Below are positions 1-10,928 of a DNA stretch of 64,000 nucleotides, one piece after another (position 1 is the first letter of the stretch; every line of letters begins with the position of its first letter). The stretch lies in assembly GCA_030770545.1 (NCBI GenBank), contig CM061096.1, positions 15,047,501-15,111,500 on the forward strand. Direction: 5' to 3'. The position numbers and the translations under genes were made by a program. The stretch is from Macropodus opercularis. Taxonomy: Eukaryota > Chordata > Actinopteri > Anabantiformes > Osphronemidae. The notes below the pieces were generated by a model that saw only the letters and a program-made list of their open reading frames with translations, ran no database searches and was not told the DNA's origin.

Positions 1-3000
1 CAAGGATAAAACCAGGAGGGCAGTCAGACGTACTCAGTCCCGCTGTGTGTAACCGGGCTCTGAATCCACAGTCCTCACTTCCTGGAAGAAGCAACGTGAA
101 CTTAATGGTAAAATAAGGCTTTGGTAGTCGTGCTCCGTCTTGTGTTTTCTCACAGCTCCAACAAACAGAAGCGCAAAACTAGTAAATCACGGCACCGACC
201 TGATCTGCTGTATCTACCTGGGCTGATGGAGGCTCCTATTAGCCTTGGGTGACCTTCAGAAAGCTTTTCAGCTGCGAGCAGACGTCCAGCAGGGACGGGA
301 CGCTGCTGAGGAGTGAAACCTACTGAGTGATGCTGCACACTGCTGTTTTACGTTCACGTGCCCAATCAAGACGCACACTTTTCCTGATTGGGGATGCACG
401 TGTTTCGCAAACTGCAGCAAGATGATCAGTGGCATTAATTTTTCTTTCTTCAACTTCAGCGCCAACTTTAAAAAGTGAAATAAATGTTCCCACTCCTCAG
501 GCTTCTGACAGGCATATAAACAGCGGATTATTTTTATCTTTGTATTCTCCACAGACTCTTCAGATGCAAATGTAGTGAAATATTTCATGACTAAACTGGA
601 AACTTTCCAGGCACATTTCCGCTGTAATCTATTTTTCATGCCCCCTTTTGTTTCTGTGGGCTTTGTGAATGAAACTATTAAGTTAGGTCGAGTATTTGGC
701 GCTATTTTAAATCACCTTCACAGATGAGCATTATAATATGCGCAGAAATGCTGCAGTGTCATTAAAGTCATTATCATGTGAGTTGCTGCTCCACTGAAGC
801 CAAAACCCTTCAGTAAGATAAAAGGATTTTAATGAGACGTCCTCGAAAGATAGAGCTGGAATTCGCCAGTTTTCATTTAATGATGGTGCTTGCGTCTCTT
901 TGACTGATAGCAAGTACCGTGTTACAATACAGCCATTTCTCCTCTCTAATCTATAATCTCTGAACTAATATTGAACTTTCTCCTGATCCTTAGAAACCAA
1001 ATGAAAAAGAATGACGTGTGGCAGCGATTGTCAGGGAGGCTTTGAATCTTTTTTGTGGCTCTTATGATGGGAATTCAAAAACCTTAAGAGACTAAACATT
1101 ATAAAGGGAGACGTTGTAACAGGTCCACTGGTTGAGTGGGATGTTTTCTCTGTGCTGAAGCCACAGTTGGTGATTTTCCGTTCAGCTATAGAGGAAAGGA
1201 CGACGACCTCTACTTCAGCTTTTCACCACGTACAAACTTTCGCCGACTGTCTGGCAATAAGAAAATGCAGCACAGTAAAGAATGTTGTTTTCCTGTAGAT
1301 AAGTACACTTTGTCCTGACGACTGTTATGTCCCTCACCTTTCCCTTCCCATCCATTCACATGCTCCGCTGCCACGCACTCTGAGCCTGGTTTTCGGCTCT
1401 ATAGAAATAAACTGAAATGAAATTGAACTGACTTTCACCCCAGACAGAGACTCACACACAACACTGTGGCAGAAAAGGCTCAGTCAGCAGCCCCCAGTTC
1501 AGGTAAAGAAGTGTTCTCAACAAAGGAGCAGTTTGTTACGGAGCTTTTGCCTCTCGCTGTGGAGGATCGGTCACACACTCATGCACAGCCACGCTTGCCT
1601 AAAGATCCCGAAGCGTTACTAGGATGTGTGCTGACCACAACTCAGCCCGGAGGCACCGAGCTTGTCAAAGGCTTTGGATTTAGTCTGTTGTTCAGGGTCA
1701 CCACATCACGGTTCAGGTTAACGTACGTGAGTTTTTTTATGTAGTCTAGGCCTTGATGGCAGCTTTTTAACCTGCCAAACTGAGATGCTGTCATACCAGC
1801 GGAATAACCTCGTGTCAGCTCTTGGGTCAGGGCAAAATTTAAAACGTAGGAGAAGCATCAGAAGACTTGTTTACACTGCAGCTCCCACTTTGCCGTAGTA
1901 ACAATGTTGTGGTTGTAGACGCCAGTGATGTGTTGGCAGCTTTTCTCTCAATCTATTGCAGGTGTATCGCTTGACAGGGCAAACGTACATTGACACGTGT
2001 GACCCAGACGAGCCTACGCTTCCAGGGCTTTGGCGCCACACAGGCCACAGGATGAGGATTAATCCCTTTTCTCGTCACGCTGCGGGCGTCTTCGTTACTC
2101 CTGCATCACGGGCGCCCTCTCCTCTCCCGTACTGTCTTACTACGTCTTAGATTTTTATCTTGCACTTCTCCATTTATCAACTCCTCTAATTTGCCCTCTG
2201 ACATCTTCACCTTTCTGTGAAGGTAACCTGTTTGCTCACGGTGATTTATGTGTTGTTGTTTGTTAATTAATGAAAACTTCTCCCTTCGTGCCCAGTGTGT
2301 ATAACGCAGTGATACATTACAACCGTACTGAATATGACAGTTCTGTCCAATCAGTTCTCTCTTTTCCCGTCTTTAGTGCCTGAGTGGAGACCAGCTGCCT
2401 CCTGCTCAGGCTGCCTCCCTCAGAGATAAATGCGTCGCACATAATGGCTGTGTGCCCCACTCTTTGCGTGTGCGTGTGTGTGCCGGATAATAAAAGGTGT
2501 CTGAGAAACTGACACTTCCATACTTCGTTTAATGGAGTCTGCCTGTTATGGCTAAAGAACCGCAGCGTGGAAGAAATATTAGTGGGTTTGAGAGAACTTC
2601 TCATGTAAATTCTGCTGAATGAGGTTAGTGGAGTGTATTCAGGGCACACTTTGCATATGTACTGTATTGTGTCGTTTGTTTAGTCACTATGAGGCTCAGA
2701 GAAGTGAAACTATGCAGAGAAGCGATGTGGATAAAATTATCCTGCTCTGTCTGCCACCTGATTTCTTTATTTTCTCTCCTGCCTCTTACTGTTTGAAGTT
2801 TCCTCATCACACGTGAATTAAAAATAAAACGGTGAAGTTCAGCAGTTGTTACAGATAACTGATGGAAATGACCTTTTTCTCTTGGCAAAAGAAAAAAACT
2901 ACTTCTTGTAATTGCATTCTCCACGACTGTGCATAGCTACTGATGAAAAACACACTTGAGGCAAAAGCAGGAACTCGCTCCAGCTCTGATATTTCTGTTC

Positions 3001-6000
3001 CAGTCAACGAAGTGACCCGTCGCAGTGGAATCTTGGCTCAGGGTTTCCACGACTGCTCAGATTTAGAGACTTTAACTGGCAAAACAAGGGTCTGCTGCCT
3101 GCAGACCACAGCATCTTACGAGGAAAGAGAGTCTGTGGTTGTTCAGTGAGAGATGAAGCCTAGGAAACGTTTTTGATGAGGCCGGGCAGCAGTCATCCAG
3201 CCTCCCACCTCATGAAGAGCTACATGTATCTGTGGAGCACAAAGTCAAGAGGTTTCTCAGAAGCCGTTCTCAGTTGTGTGTGTGTTCGTCCCCATGCACG
3301 ACTCAGCTGGCAGCTGCAGCCACAGACGCTGAGACTGCATCTGTCACAGCTGTCAGCCTCTGCGTGTTGGCAAACGCTTCCCCATTAGCGAATTTAAGCA
3401 GCCGAGAGTGACGCTCGCCGGACACGCAGGAACCAGTGCTCCACAGCCTTTTGTAGCGATGAGAGCCTGGCTGTCTGTGGCCATGTGTTTAGCTAAACCT
3501 GAAAGGCTTGGTGACCGCCTGCCGTCAGTCCTGACAAATAAGGTGGGCAGGGAGAGTGACGGGAGGGGAATGAGATAAAGAGAGAACCTCATCCCGTTCA
3601 CACAGTGGCCCGGTTGTCTGAGAGGACTGTCGCGCGGGAAGGGGAGTGATTGAGAAGGTGTGAGAGGAATCAGGCAGAAGGCAGAGAGAGGACTGAGCAT
3701 CCTGTGGAGAATATGGATCAGAGGAAAGGAAGATGATTGAAAAGTAGTAAAAAGAATCAAGGCTGGGTTGATAGACGAAGAAACAGCATGGGAATGTGAC
3801 AGTTGTTATTAGCATTCCTCTGAGTGACTTCAAAGTGATCTACAAACACCACAAGTCAGTAAAAGACCAGAGCGCTCGAATGGGAAGCATAAAAAACACA
3901 TTTTCTTGGATCAGTGTTGTGAGGAGCTTGATGTAAAAGTTTAGAGAGAGATCAAAGGTATCGTGCAGTTTTACAGCCAGCATGCTGCATGTTCTCATGA
4001 GTTATTCAGTGATCTATGGATTGATGCGGGAGGTGAGAAGACGACGATACGGTCGGAATGTGGCTTTGGAGGTTCTGTGGAGGAAATTAGCCGCAGATGG
4101 AGAGTTAGGAAAGCGCTGTAGTTCAGCCCGGAACCGATGTCTATACTATTCCCGCGCTTAAAGGGTCACGTTGGTCTAAAATGTCTTAGCACACAAAGCT
4201 GCTTTCGGTAGTCGGCCTTGTGTTATAGAACGGTTTACACAGGATCTGAGGGAGGCTGGGACGAGGCTAATGACTCTACACTATCATTAAAGCCAGACGC
4301 ACCGGAGCGAATTAACAAACACTATGGGAGGAAGGATCCCAGGGTTCTTCATTCATAACCTGACCTTCTAAATCCCTTGACTTTTCACTTGATCTCAGGA
4401 TGTAGCACTTGAAGCAAAATACCCACACGTCCCAGCACCTGCTGCCAAGTTCCTCACTCAACCCTGTGTTGAGGTTTATGACACTAACGGCACAAACGTC
4501 AACCAGCAACTCTGGCTCATTTCGTGAAAATGGACTTAATGTCACACAGAAGTTAAAAAGCTGTCGCTATTGAATCCTAAACTATAACCAGCTGATGCAA
4601 AAACCTTGAGTTGTTTTCATCTGAGTTGTTAAACTGTAGTTTGTTATTGACCTGCAAGAAACAGCTTAATCAGCAATAATAATGAACTTAAATCTATACA
4701 TGAGGAGGGTTTCTCTCCGGAGGCTTTTCCTGCTCAGCTCTGCTCGGTAGAGTTGGTGCATCAGTGATGCTGTGATGGGAGATTGCTGGAAGTCCCTCCG
4801 TCTTGTTTTGCACGGTGCTCACCACAGACGATCTCCCCTAGCAACCGACGAGCGAGACGAGCCTTGTGCCAAAATTCACATCCCGTGAGGTAATTCAGTA
4901 GGATGTTTACCCGTGATTAAAGATGTTCTTCATTCCTCAACTGCGTCAGATGAGCACTTCAGCTCGCAGTTAGCGTGCAAATGATGTCTGATAAATGATT
5001 CAGCGCTTGGCTAATCAGCTCCCCTGGCTTTAATGAAGGTGTCAGCAAAGGCTGTGTGACAGAAAGTGTTTTGGTGTGTGCGACTTTGTTGGACACTCAG
5101 CGATGGAACCTTGGTGTCTTAAACAGTTTCACACCTGGTCCTTCTCTGTCTGCACCAGATATTGAGACTGTTCAGCATTTGTCTTGCCGGTCACAGTCAC
5201 ACATATGAGGTGATTTGCTATTAGTTAGTCCAGCCACTTAAGCCACCTGCACAAGCACATCATTTCTCACGGGCTGACAATGTAATTACAGAGAATTGTT
5301 TCCTGAGCTGCTATATTTTCACAGGCCAATAATTATTCTTCACGAAACCTAGAATAACTAAAATGAAGCAGGTACGTGTGAGGGTGGCAGCAGACAGCGT
5401 GACCGGCGTTCGAGCCCAGGTGACATTAGGGCGAACAAATAAATCACAGTGGCATGTTGGTGTCACGCCTCCCCTATAACCTTCCACTCTGATCAACCCT
5501 AATTGATCTCATTCGAGCTGGTTAAGGCTTCCCCGCGCTGCTCGGACACACCTGTTACTCTGCCTGTCAGAGAGAGATAATTACATGTCACCATGATCAC
5601 GCGTAGAGGAGCAGCATCTGAATATCTGCAGCGCTGGCGTCTTTCTGAGCTGTGCATTAAATGACCCCCTACAGATAAATATTTATATCCTCAGAGTTTG
5701 GGTTCACATTTCCTGTAATTATAATTAGCAGTCGCAGCTTGTTGAGACTGTTGTTTGGGGCCTTCGCACTCATGACAGCGCCGATGAACACCTGACTGAT
5801 CAGCTGTTTTTTAGGTTCGGCTGCCTCCTCATGCTCCAGCGTCTTAGTCATTTCAGTATGAAAGGGCAGAGGAAGCAGCATCTCGATGATTGATTTCGAT
5901 GAAATTATTGCAAAAGTAATTTGCCATGTTGTGCCTCAATGTCCAGAAGATTGGAATCTGTCTTCATATTAGAAGAACAACATATTATGGATTTACTCAT

Positions 6001-9000
6001 TAGTGATTCTGAGACCATCACTGGACACGAAACTGAACTGGCTGCAGCTGCTGACTGTGGTGCGACAGTGTCTGACAGCCTGCCCACATCTACATACACA
6101 TTACAGAAATGAGAAATATATGTGTGTGTTTGACTGTGATCTTAGTTGCAGCCTTTTGTTCTAACTGTGGTGATGCATGTTTATTACAGTGACCCTCTAG
6201 AAGCTTGAACACAGCATCTGCTGCTTCGTGTGTGCAGTAACTGCTCACGTCTCTCTTCTCGCTTCTCTTTCTGCTTGGTCTGTGTCCTGTTCTCCACAGA
6301 CTCTTTAATCCAGTGTTGGAACGTTTTGCTCTCAAACGTAATTATATCAGAACGCTCCTGGGCCATAATATGATTTTCTCTCTTCCAGTCGTGTTACATA
6401 GATGATTTTACGTTTCTAGCGATACAGGATGTACGTGGTGCTGTAGGAGAGTCTTGGGATTCGTACATGAGGCCTGGGGATGCACTTAACGCTGGCAGGC
6501 TTCGGTATGGGGTAGGTTTTGCATGAAGGGCGTGTGTGTGTATGTACAGTATGTATTGCATTGGACTTGGTGGATGCTGTGCTGCAGTTATTGGAACGTG
6601 TGACCACGTTAATATAAGCGCTGCAGAAAAAAGGCTTAAGGTGACAACAGCCCTGGCAGTCGCATCACTTTCTGTAAGATGGATTCAGTATAGATAGTAT
6701 TTACCCCGATACATCTGTACGACATGTGCTGTTGTGTATTTTAATGTGCATGCATTTAGAGCCAACATTAATGTAGGTCCAGTCTTAATTAAGATGAATG
6801 TTTAACCTATATTTCCCAGCCAAGATAAATTGTGCACCTCGTTTGTTTGTATTTGCCTGCTCTGCTTTCCTCACCAGCACACATTACGATTAGACTCACT
6901 GTGTGAGTGCACCCAGCACCGAGCAATAAGCCTGGTGCGAATGCACAGGGTTAGTGTGTAGGCGGAGGAGACCAGGGGAGGAAATCATTACACTGTTTAA
7001 AAAACAGACAAGCACAGTGTCTGAGACGTTACATTGACGTCGAATAAACAGTCACACGTGTAATAACCAGTCGCAAAAAATTCCCTGAAAATATACGAAT
7101 ACATGTGACGCTAAGAGGAGATTCAGCACTCGCACGGCCCACGTCCGCGTGTTCTTCGTATCACTTCTCTTGTCTGTAAGGATCACACTTTGCATTATGG
7201 GTTTTCATTTACAACATTTTTCCCTTCACTCTTAATTTCAAGCCATCATGCAAAACAGTGTTAGCTCATGTTAAAGTACAGAGAAATCCCTGGAGTTGAG
7301 CTCTGCAATTAAAAAGCTGTCAGTGGAACATATAAAAATGCTGGAACATACTGAGATCTTTTTAAATTTCATTAGCAGGTGTTGCCTCAGCACTGCGGGG
7401 ACCACAGTCTCACCTCAGAGTCTCTCAGTAGATGCACTGAACTCCATTAATAAGCTGATCAGTCAGGTGCAGCTGCAGGCTGGTCAAGCCCAAGAGAAGA
7501 CGCTTGAGGCTGGTGCATCCGCTTGATCCTGGCTCCTGAATCATTCAGCAGCGAAAGGCTGGAGACCGGTGTATACACGGGGGTAGTTTCTGCATTCATG
7601 TTCACTCGCTGACCACTTTGTTAGGTACGACTGTAAAGTCTAACTTAATCCAATACAGCAACTCTGCTGTAAATTCTGCTTTAACAGTGTTTTAATTCCT
7701 CAGTAGCCGAGGAGACGGTGCAGCTCTATGTTTATTACTGAGGTCAAACTAGAGTGCATTATATATATTAACATATCTGCACAGGTGTAACTTAAAGTGG
7801 CCAGTGGTTGTTGCCATGTTGACTTTTTTTTCTATTTTAAATGATTGGTAATGAACCGAGGACCTCAAGTGGACAGTTAATGAACAGCAGCTCTCTTTAG
7901 GAGAATGTGGAAGAAGACAAACCGCATGAATCTGACCCATCCTTCATTATGTGGCATGATAATAGTTTTTATCCAGGCTGCCCCATCTAACCCACAATCC
8001 TCCCACACACAAATAAAAAATCATCTCTGAGGAGCTCGCAGGGGTTCAATCAAACCACCCACTATTGCTCCTTGTAGTTTGACCTTTACGTCATGGCGCC
8101 AACTGCGCAGTGTGTCTTCAGACCAGCTGGCAAATCTTCAGGTCGACTGTTCATTAACTCAGATGAAAGAGTTTTCTTTGGGGAGCGATTGTTTTTCTCG
8201 CTGCATACATTTGCATGAAAACCAAGGAAAATGTTTTGTATTCATTGTTTTATATGAGCAAACTGAAACATGTGAGTGAAAACATTTCAATCTCACATTA
8301 TTTATTGCTGATTATCTCCATTACTGTAATTACTGAATAATGTATCTGTAGCCAACTAACCACAAACTTCTTTTTCAACCTGTTGCAGGTTAGAAATCAA
8401 CACTTGTGGCAGAACAAATATGTGTCTAAATTGGATGTGACGGAATTAATAGAATATTAAATCATCATTCACACTCCCAAATGCTGAGGTTTCTGGATAA
8501 ATGTTATGTTTGTTAGAAAAACCACTTCAGATTGCTTGAAGCGATGTGTGTTATTCGTTTTCTGAGGTGTCCCCATTTTGATTCAGACTGAGCTCATTCT
8601 GGAGGCGCGGACCCGGAGGACACAGAGAAGGGAGACAGAAAGTTGTAGCAGCAAAAAGAAACTAACCACTCGAGCTGAGTAGTTCAAAGCAGCCTCATCT
8701 ACATTCCCATGCTCACAGTTTACTTCCGCGGAATACATTTGGGTTACAAGCACAATCGTTGCTGATATTGGTTAATACGATTTGTCTTTATTTGCTTTAT
8801 AATGATCATCTGAAGGTCATATGCTTCCTTTTATTTATGAGTCACAGTTGTTCGTGCCGGTATCGCACAGTTTTATTAAACAGATCCTCTGTGCTCATTA
8901 ATCTTTTATTACTGTAGCTGAGCAGCTGATGAATAGAGGTTTATTTATGCTCTGGATCACCAATGCATGAATAAAATGCTCCATGGCTGCATAATCTCCA

Positions 9001-9957
9001 TGAGATTTATTGCCAGAGGTTGTCCGCTCTCAACAACAGTCTCTAAGGTGTGCAGAGCCATCGTGGAGTCAGGGTGCCGTTCAGGAGAGACATACATCCC
9101 ATATGCTTTCATCACAATTATCGTTAATTAGACGGGGGAGTTAAGAGGATTATAAAAAGGGTGATGAGCTGTGTGAGGTGATGAGCCGAGCTGAAAAGAG
9201 GGGTCTAGTGTTTTCCTTTGCTGCCATGAGCACAAACAAGCAACAATACAGGTGATTATTTTAATCGGAAGGAACAGACGAGTCATTGTGTTTGCGAGAG
9301 CCTCAGACATGGCAGGATATGAATTCTGGAGTAATCACTTTTGTCATAATAAGAGTCTTGCAAGATGTCAAAGCTTTTGATCCAAATTAGCATCTCGTGT
9401 GGAGAAGAAACTGCAGCTTTTATGTCACAAGTAAAAAACACATGAAGAAACACTACAGAAAGGGCTTCACGGAAGGATCTATGGTTTCATTTTAGTTTTC
9501 ACAACATGTTTGTCTGGGGTTATTTTAGTTGCAGTGCTCCAGCTGAATTGATTTTGTTTGCCCATCAGTGTTGTACTCAGTTCTAAAAGCAGACATAACC
9601 AGAATAAGACCCAAGCAACAGGGTTTGTTGCTGTAACTCACAAAGCAAAGCCTGACAGAGAAATGAAACCAAATCTTCCATCTTTTGTGTGGTCGCACAA
9701 AGGTGGCACAATTTTACCCAGAGCTGTGTGGAGTCAGTTGCCAAGGGCAGCAGGTGCTTCGTGGCAACATTATTGTTTGCACCTGAGGTTGATTTAGTAA
9801 AAAAGAGCTTATCTGAACTCAGCTTCCTCCTCTCAGGATGTCCCCCGCTGGACTCCAATACGTTTTGTAGGCTGCCAGATGCGAAGCTTTGAATTCCTCA
9901 CCCCAGATGCTGCTTCAGGCGCCTCAATGTGGGACCAGCTGCACCGACAGCCAACAC
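1..9957. other. Gene-poor upstream region
   Basis: I find no exon here with recognisable protein similarity and paired splice sites. The open frames present are short, mostly overlap on both strands and look like chance. The longest ATG-started one, on the minus strand at 268-639 (123 codons), matches no family I recognise and has no supporting signals. The only repeat I can point to is the interspersed-repeat tail near 1.4 kb. The rest is ordinary AT-leaning intergenic DNA; regulatory elements may exist but cannot be told from single-sequence reading. Confidence 0.6.
1372..1433 (+). repeat. Degenerate tail of a teleost interspersed repeat
   Basis: The stretch reads 'ctgagcctggtt', then 'ggctctatagaaataaac' and 'gaaattgaactga'. 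This resembles the 3' end of an abundant teleost retroelement family that ends in 'ctatataaataaaattgaattgaattga'. Only the tail is recognisable and it has several mismatches. The family assignment is from memory; a repeat-library search is needed to name it. Confidence 0.4.
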
Positions 9958-9966
9958 AACTATAAA

Positions 9967-10062
<96 letters not shown>

Positions 10063-10076
10063 TTTTTTTTATAGTT
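9958..10076. repeat. (AT)40 microsatellite inside a 119-bp palindrome
   Basis: A run of 12 A (9964-9975) leads into about 40 uninterrupted AT dinucleotides (to 10054), followed by TTATATA and a run of 9 T. The flanks are also inverted copies: AACTATA at 9958-9964 pairs with TATAGTT at 10070-10076. The whole block can therefore fold on itself almost end to end, apart from a 3-A length difference and one TTTAT interruption. It lies about 60 bp upstream of the first promoter element of sec14l1. Any open frame through it is a product of the repeat. Confidence 0.95.
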
Positions 10077-10137
10077 TCAGCTTCAGCTGATGATTCAGCT
10101 GAAAACAGAACGAAATAACGTAACGAAACGTCTCCTA

Positions 10138-10258
10138 ACGTCACGCTTTGGGAAAACGACGTCACTTCCTGTTTGCGTGACGGGGGGAGGAGCTACAGCT
10201 GCAGCCAGGCTGAACCGGACCGGAGGCTGTGACGCTGTGGACTTAACGTTAAACTTCT
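10138..10258 (+). promoter_or_regulatory. Probable sec14l1 promoter with CRE-type and ETS-type sites
   Basis: ACGTCAC, the core of a CREB/ATF site, occurs at 10138 and 10159. The second copy runs into CACTTCCTG, an ETS/GABPA-like site, and is followed by a GC-box-like GGGGGGAGG near 10182. There is no TATA box and the region is richer in CpG than its surroundings. This is the usual look of a TATA-less promoter of a broadly expressed vertebrate gene. It ends at a good splice donor, 'tct|gtaagttt', at 10258/10259. A third ACGTCAC lies at 10367. Motifs are seen directly; promoter function is inferred. Confidence 0.6.
10190..10258 (+). other. Candidate non-coding first exon of sec14l1
   Basis: The first coding exon opens with a splice acceptor ('cttctcacag|ggctgctg', exon from 10906), so the mRNA must begin in an upstream 5'UTR exon. 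The best partner is the strong donor GTAAGTTTG at 10259, just downstream of the CRE/ETS cluster. The exon's 5' end is not visible and is set only roughly. The resulting intron would be 647 bp (10259-10905). Confidence 0.5.
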
Positions 10259-10586
10259 GTAAGTTTGTTTACTGCACGTTAACTTTTTTCAGAACTTCAC
10301 TGACAGCACAGAAACATCAACCGTGACTCCAAAAACAGTCCTTCGCTCATACTTATTTCGGTGCTTACGTCACGCTTTGCGTTCATTTAGTCATAGATTT
10401 AACTGTGGCGGACGTTGGCTAATTGGTGCGGTTTAAAATCCCCAGACGCTTCTTTACAAACACGCACAGTGTACAGCAAAATATAGGAAGGTTTCTCTAA
10501 CGAGCTGGATTGAAAATAATAAATAAAACTAGTATACGATTAAAAAAACATCTGAAACTGTTGCGAATCTTATTGATGTAGTCGTC

Positions 10587-10600
10587 GGCCGCCATGTTTG
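10587..10600 (-). promoter_or_regulatory. YY1-like site in the sec14l1 5' intron
   Basis: GGCCGCCATGTTTG on the plus strand is, on the minus strand, a full match to the YY1 core AACATGGCGGC. It sits inside the inferred first intron, 330 bp downstream of the donor. YY1 sites of this form are typical near the starts of housekeeping genes, so this may also mark an alternative start. Function is inferred. Confidence 0.45.
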
Positions 10601-10928
10601 TTTTTATTCGGAGAAACGTTAGCAATTCAATATAGGAAAAAAGAAAACGTTCTGAATCACTTGTTGGTGGTTATACAGTCTAAGAGTCTGTGTGTTTGAA
10701 TTCTGTGTGGACACTAATGAGACATTCACGCCGACGTTAGGAGTTTTTAAATGACCTTCATGTTCTTTTAAACGCCAGCCAATAAATAACTAAGTAACGT
10801 TTATTAACCAGTTTGCTGCTGTGACAGACTTGTGATGTTTTATGAGCCTTACAGTTTAACCTGCTGCCTCGCTCCTGTCATGTGGCTGTTTTCGTCTTCT
10901 CACAGGGCTGCTGTGACTGGACTCAGCC

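Noticed and set aside
268..639. 123-codon ATG-started minus-strand open frame
   Set aside because: No family resemblance, no promoter or splice context, and similar frames occur elsewhere in the window by chance.
9889..10074. Open frame ending in an Ile-Tyr repeat
   Set aside because: Translation of the AT microsatellite.
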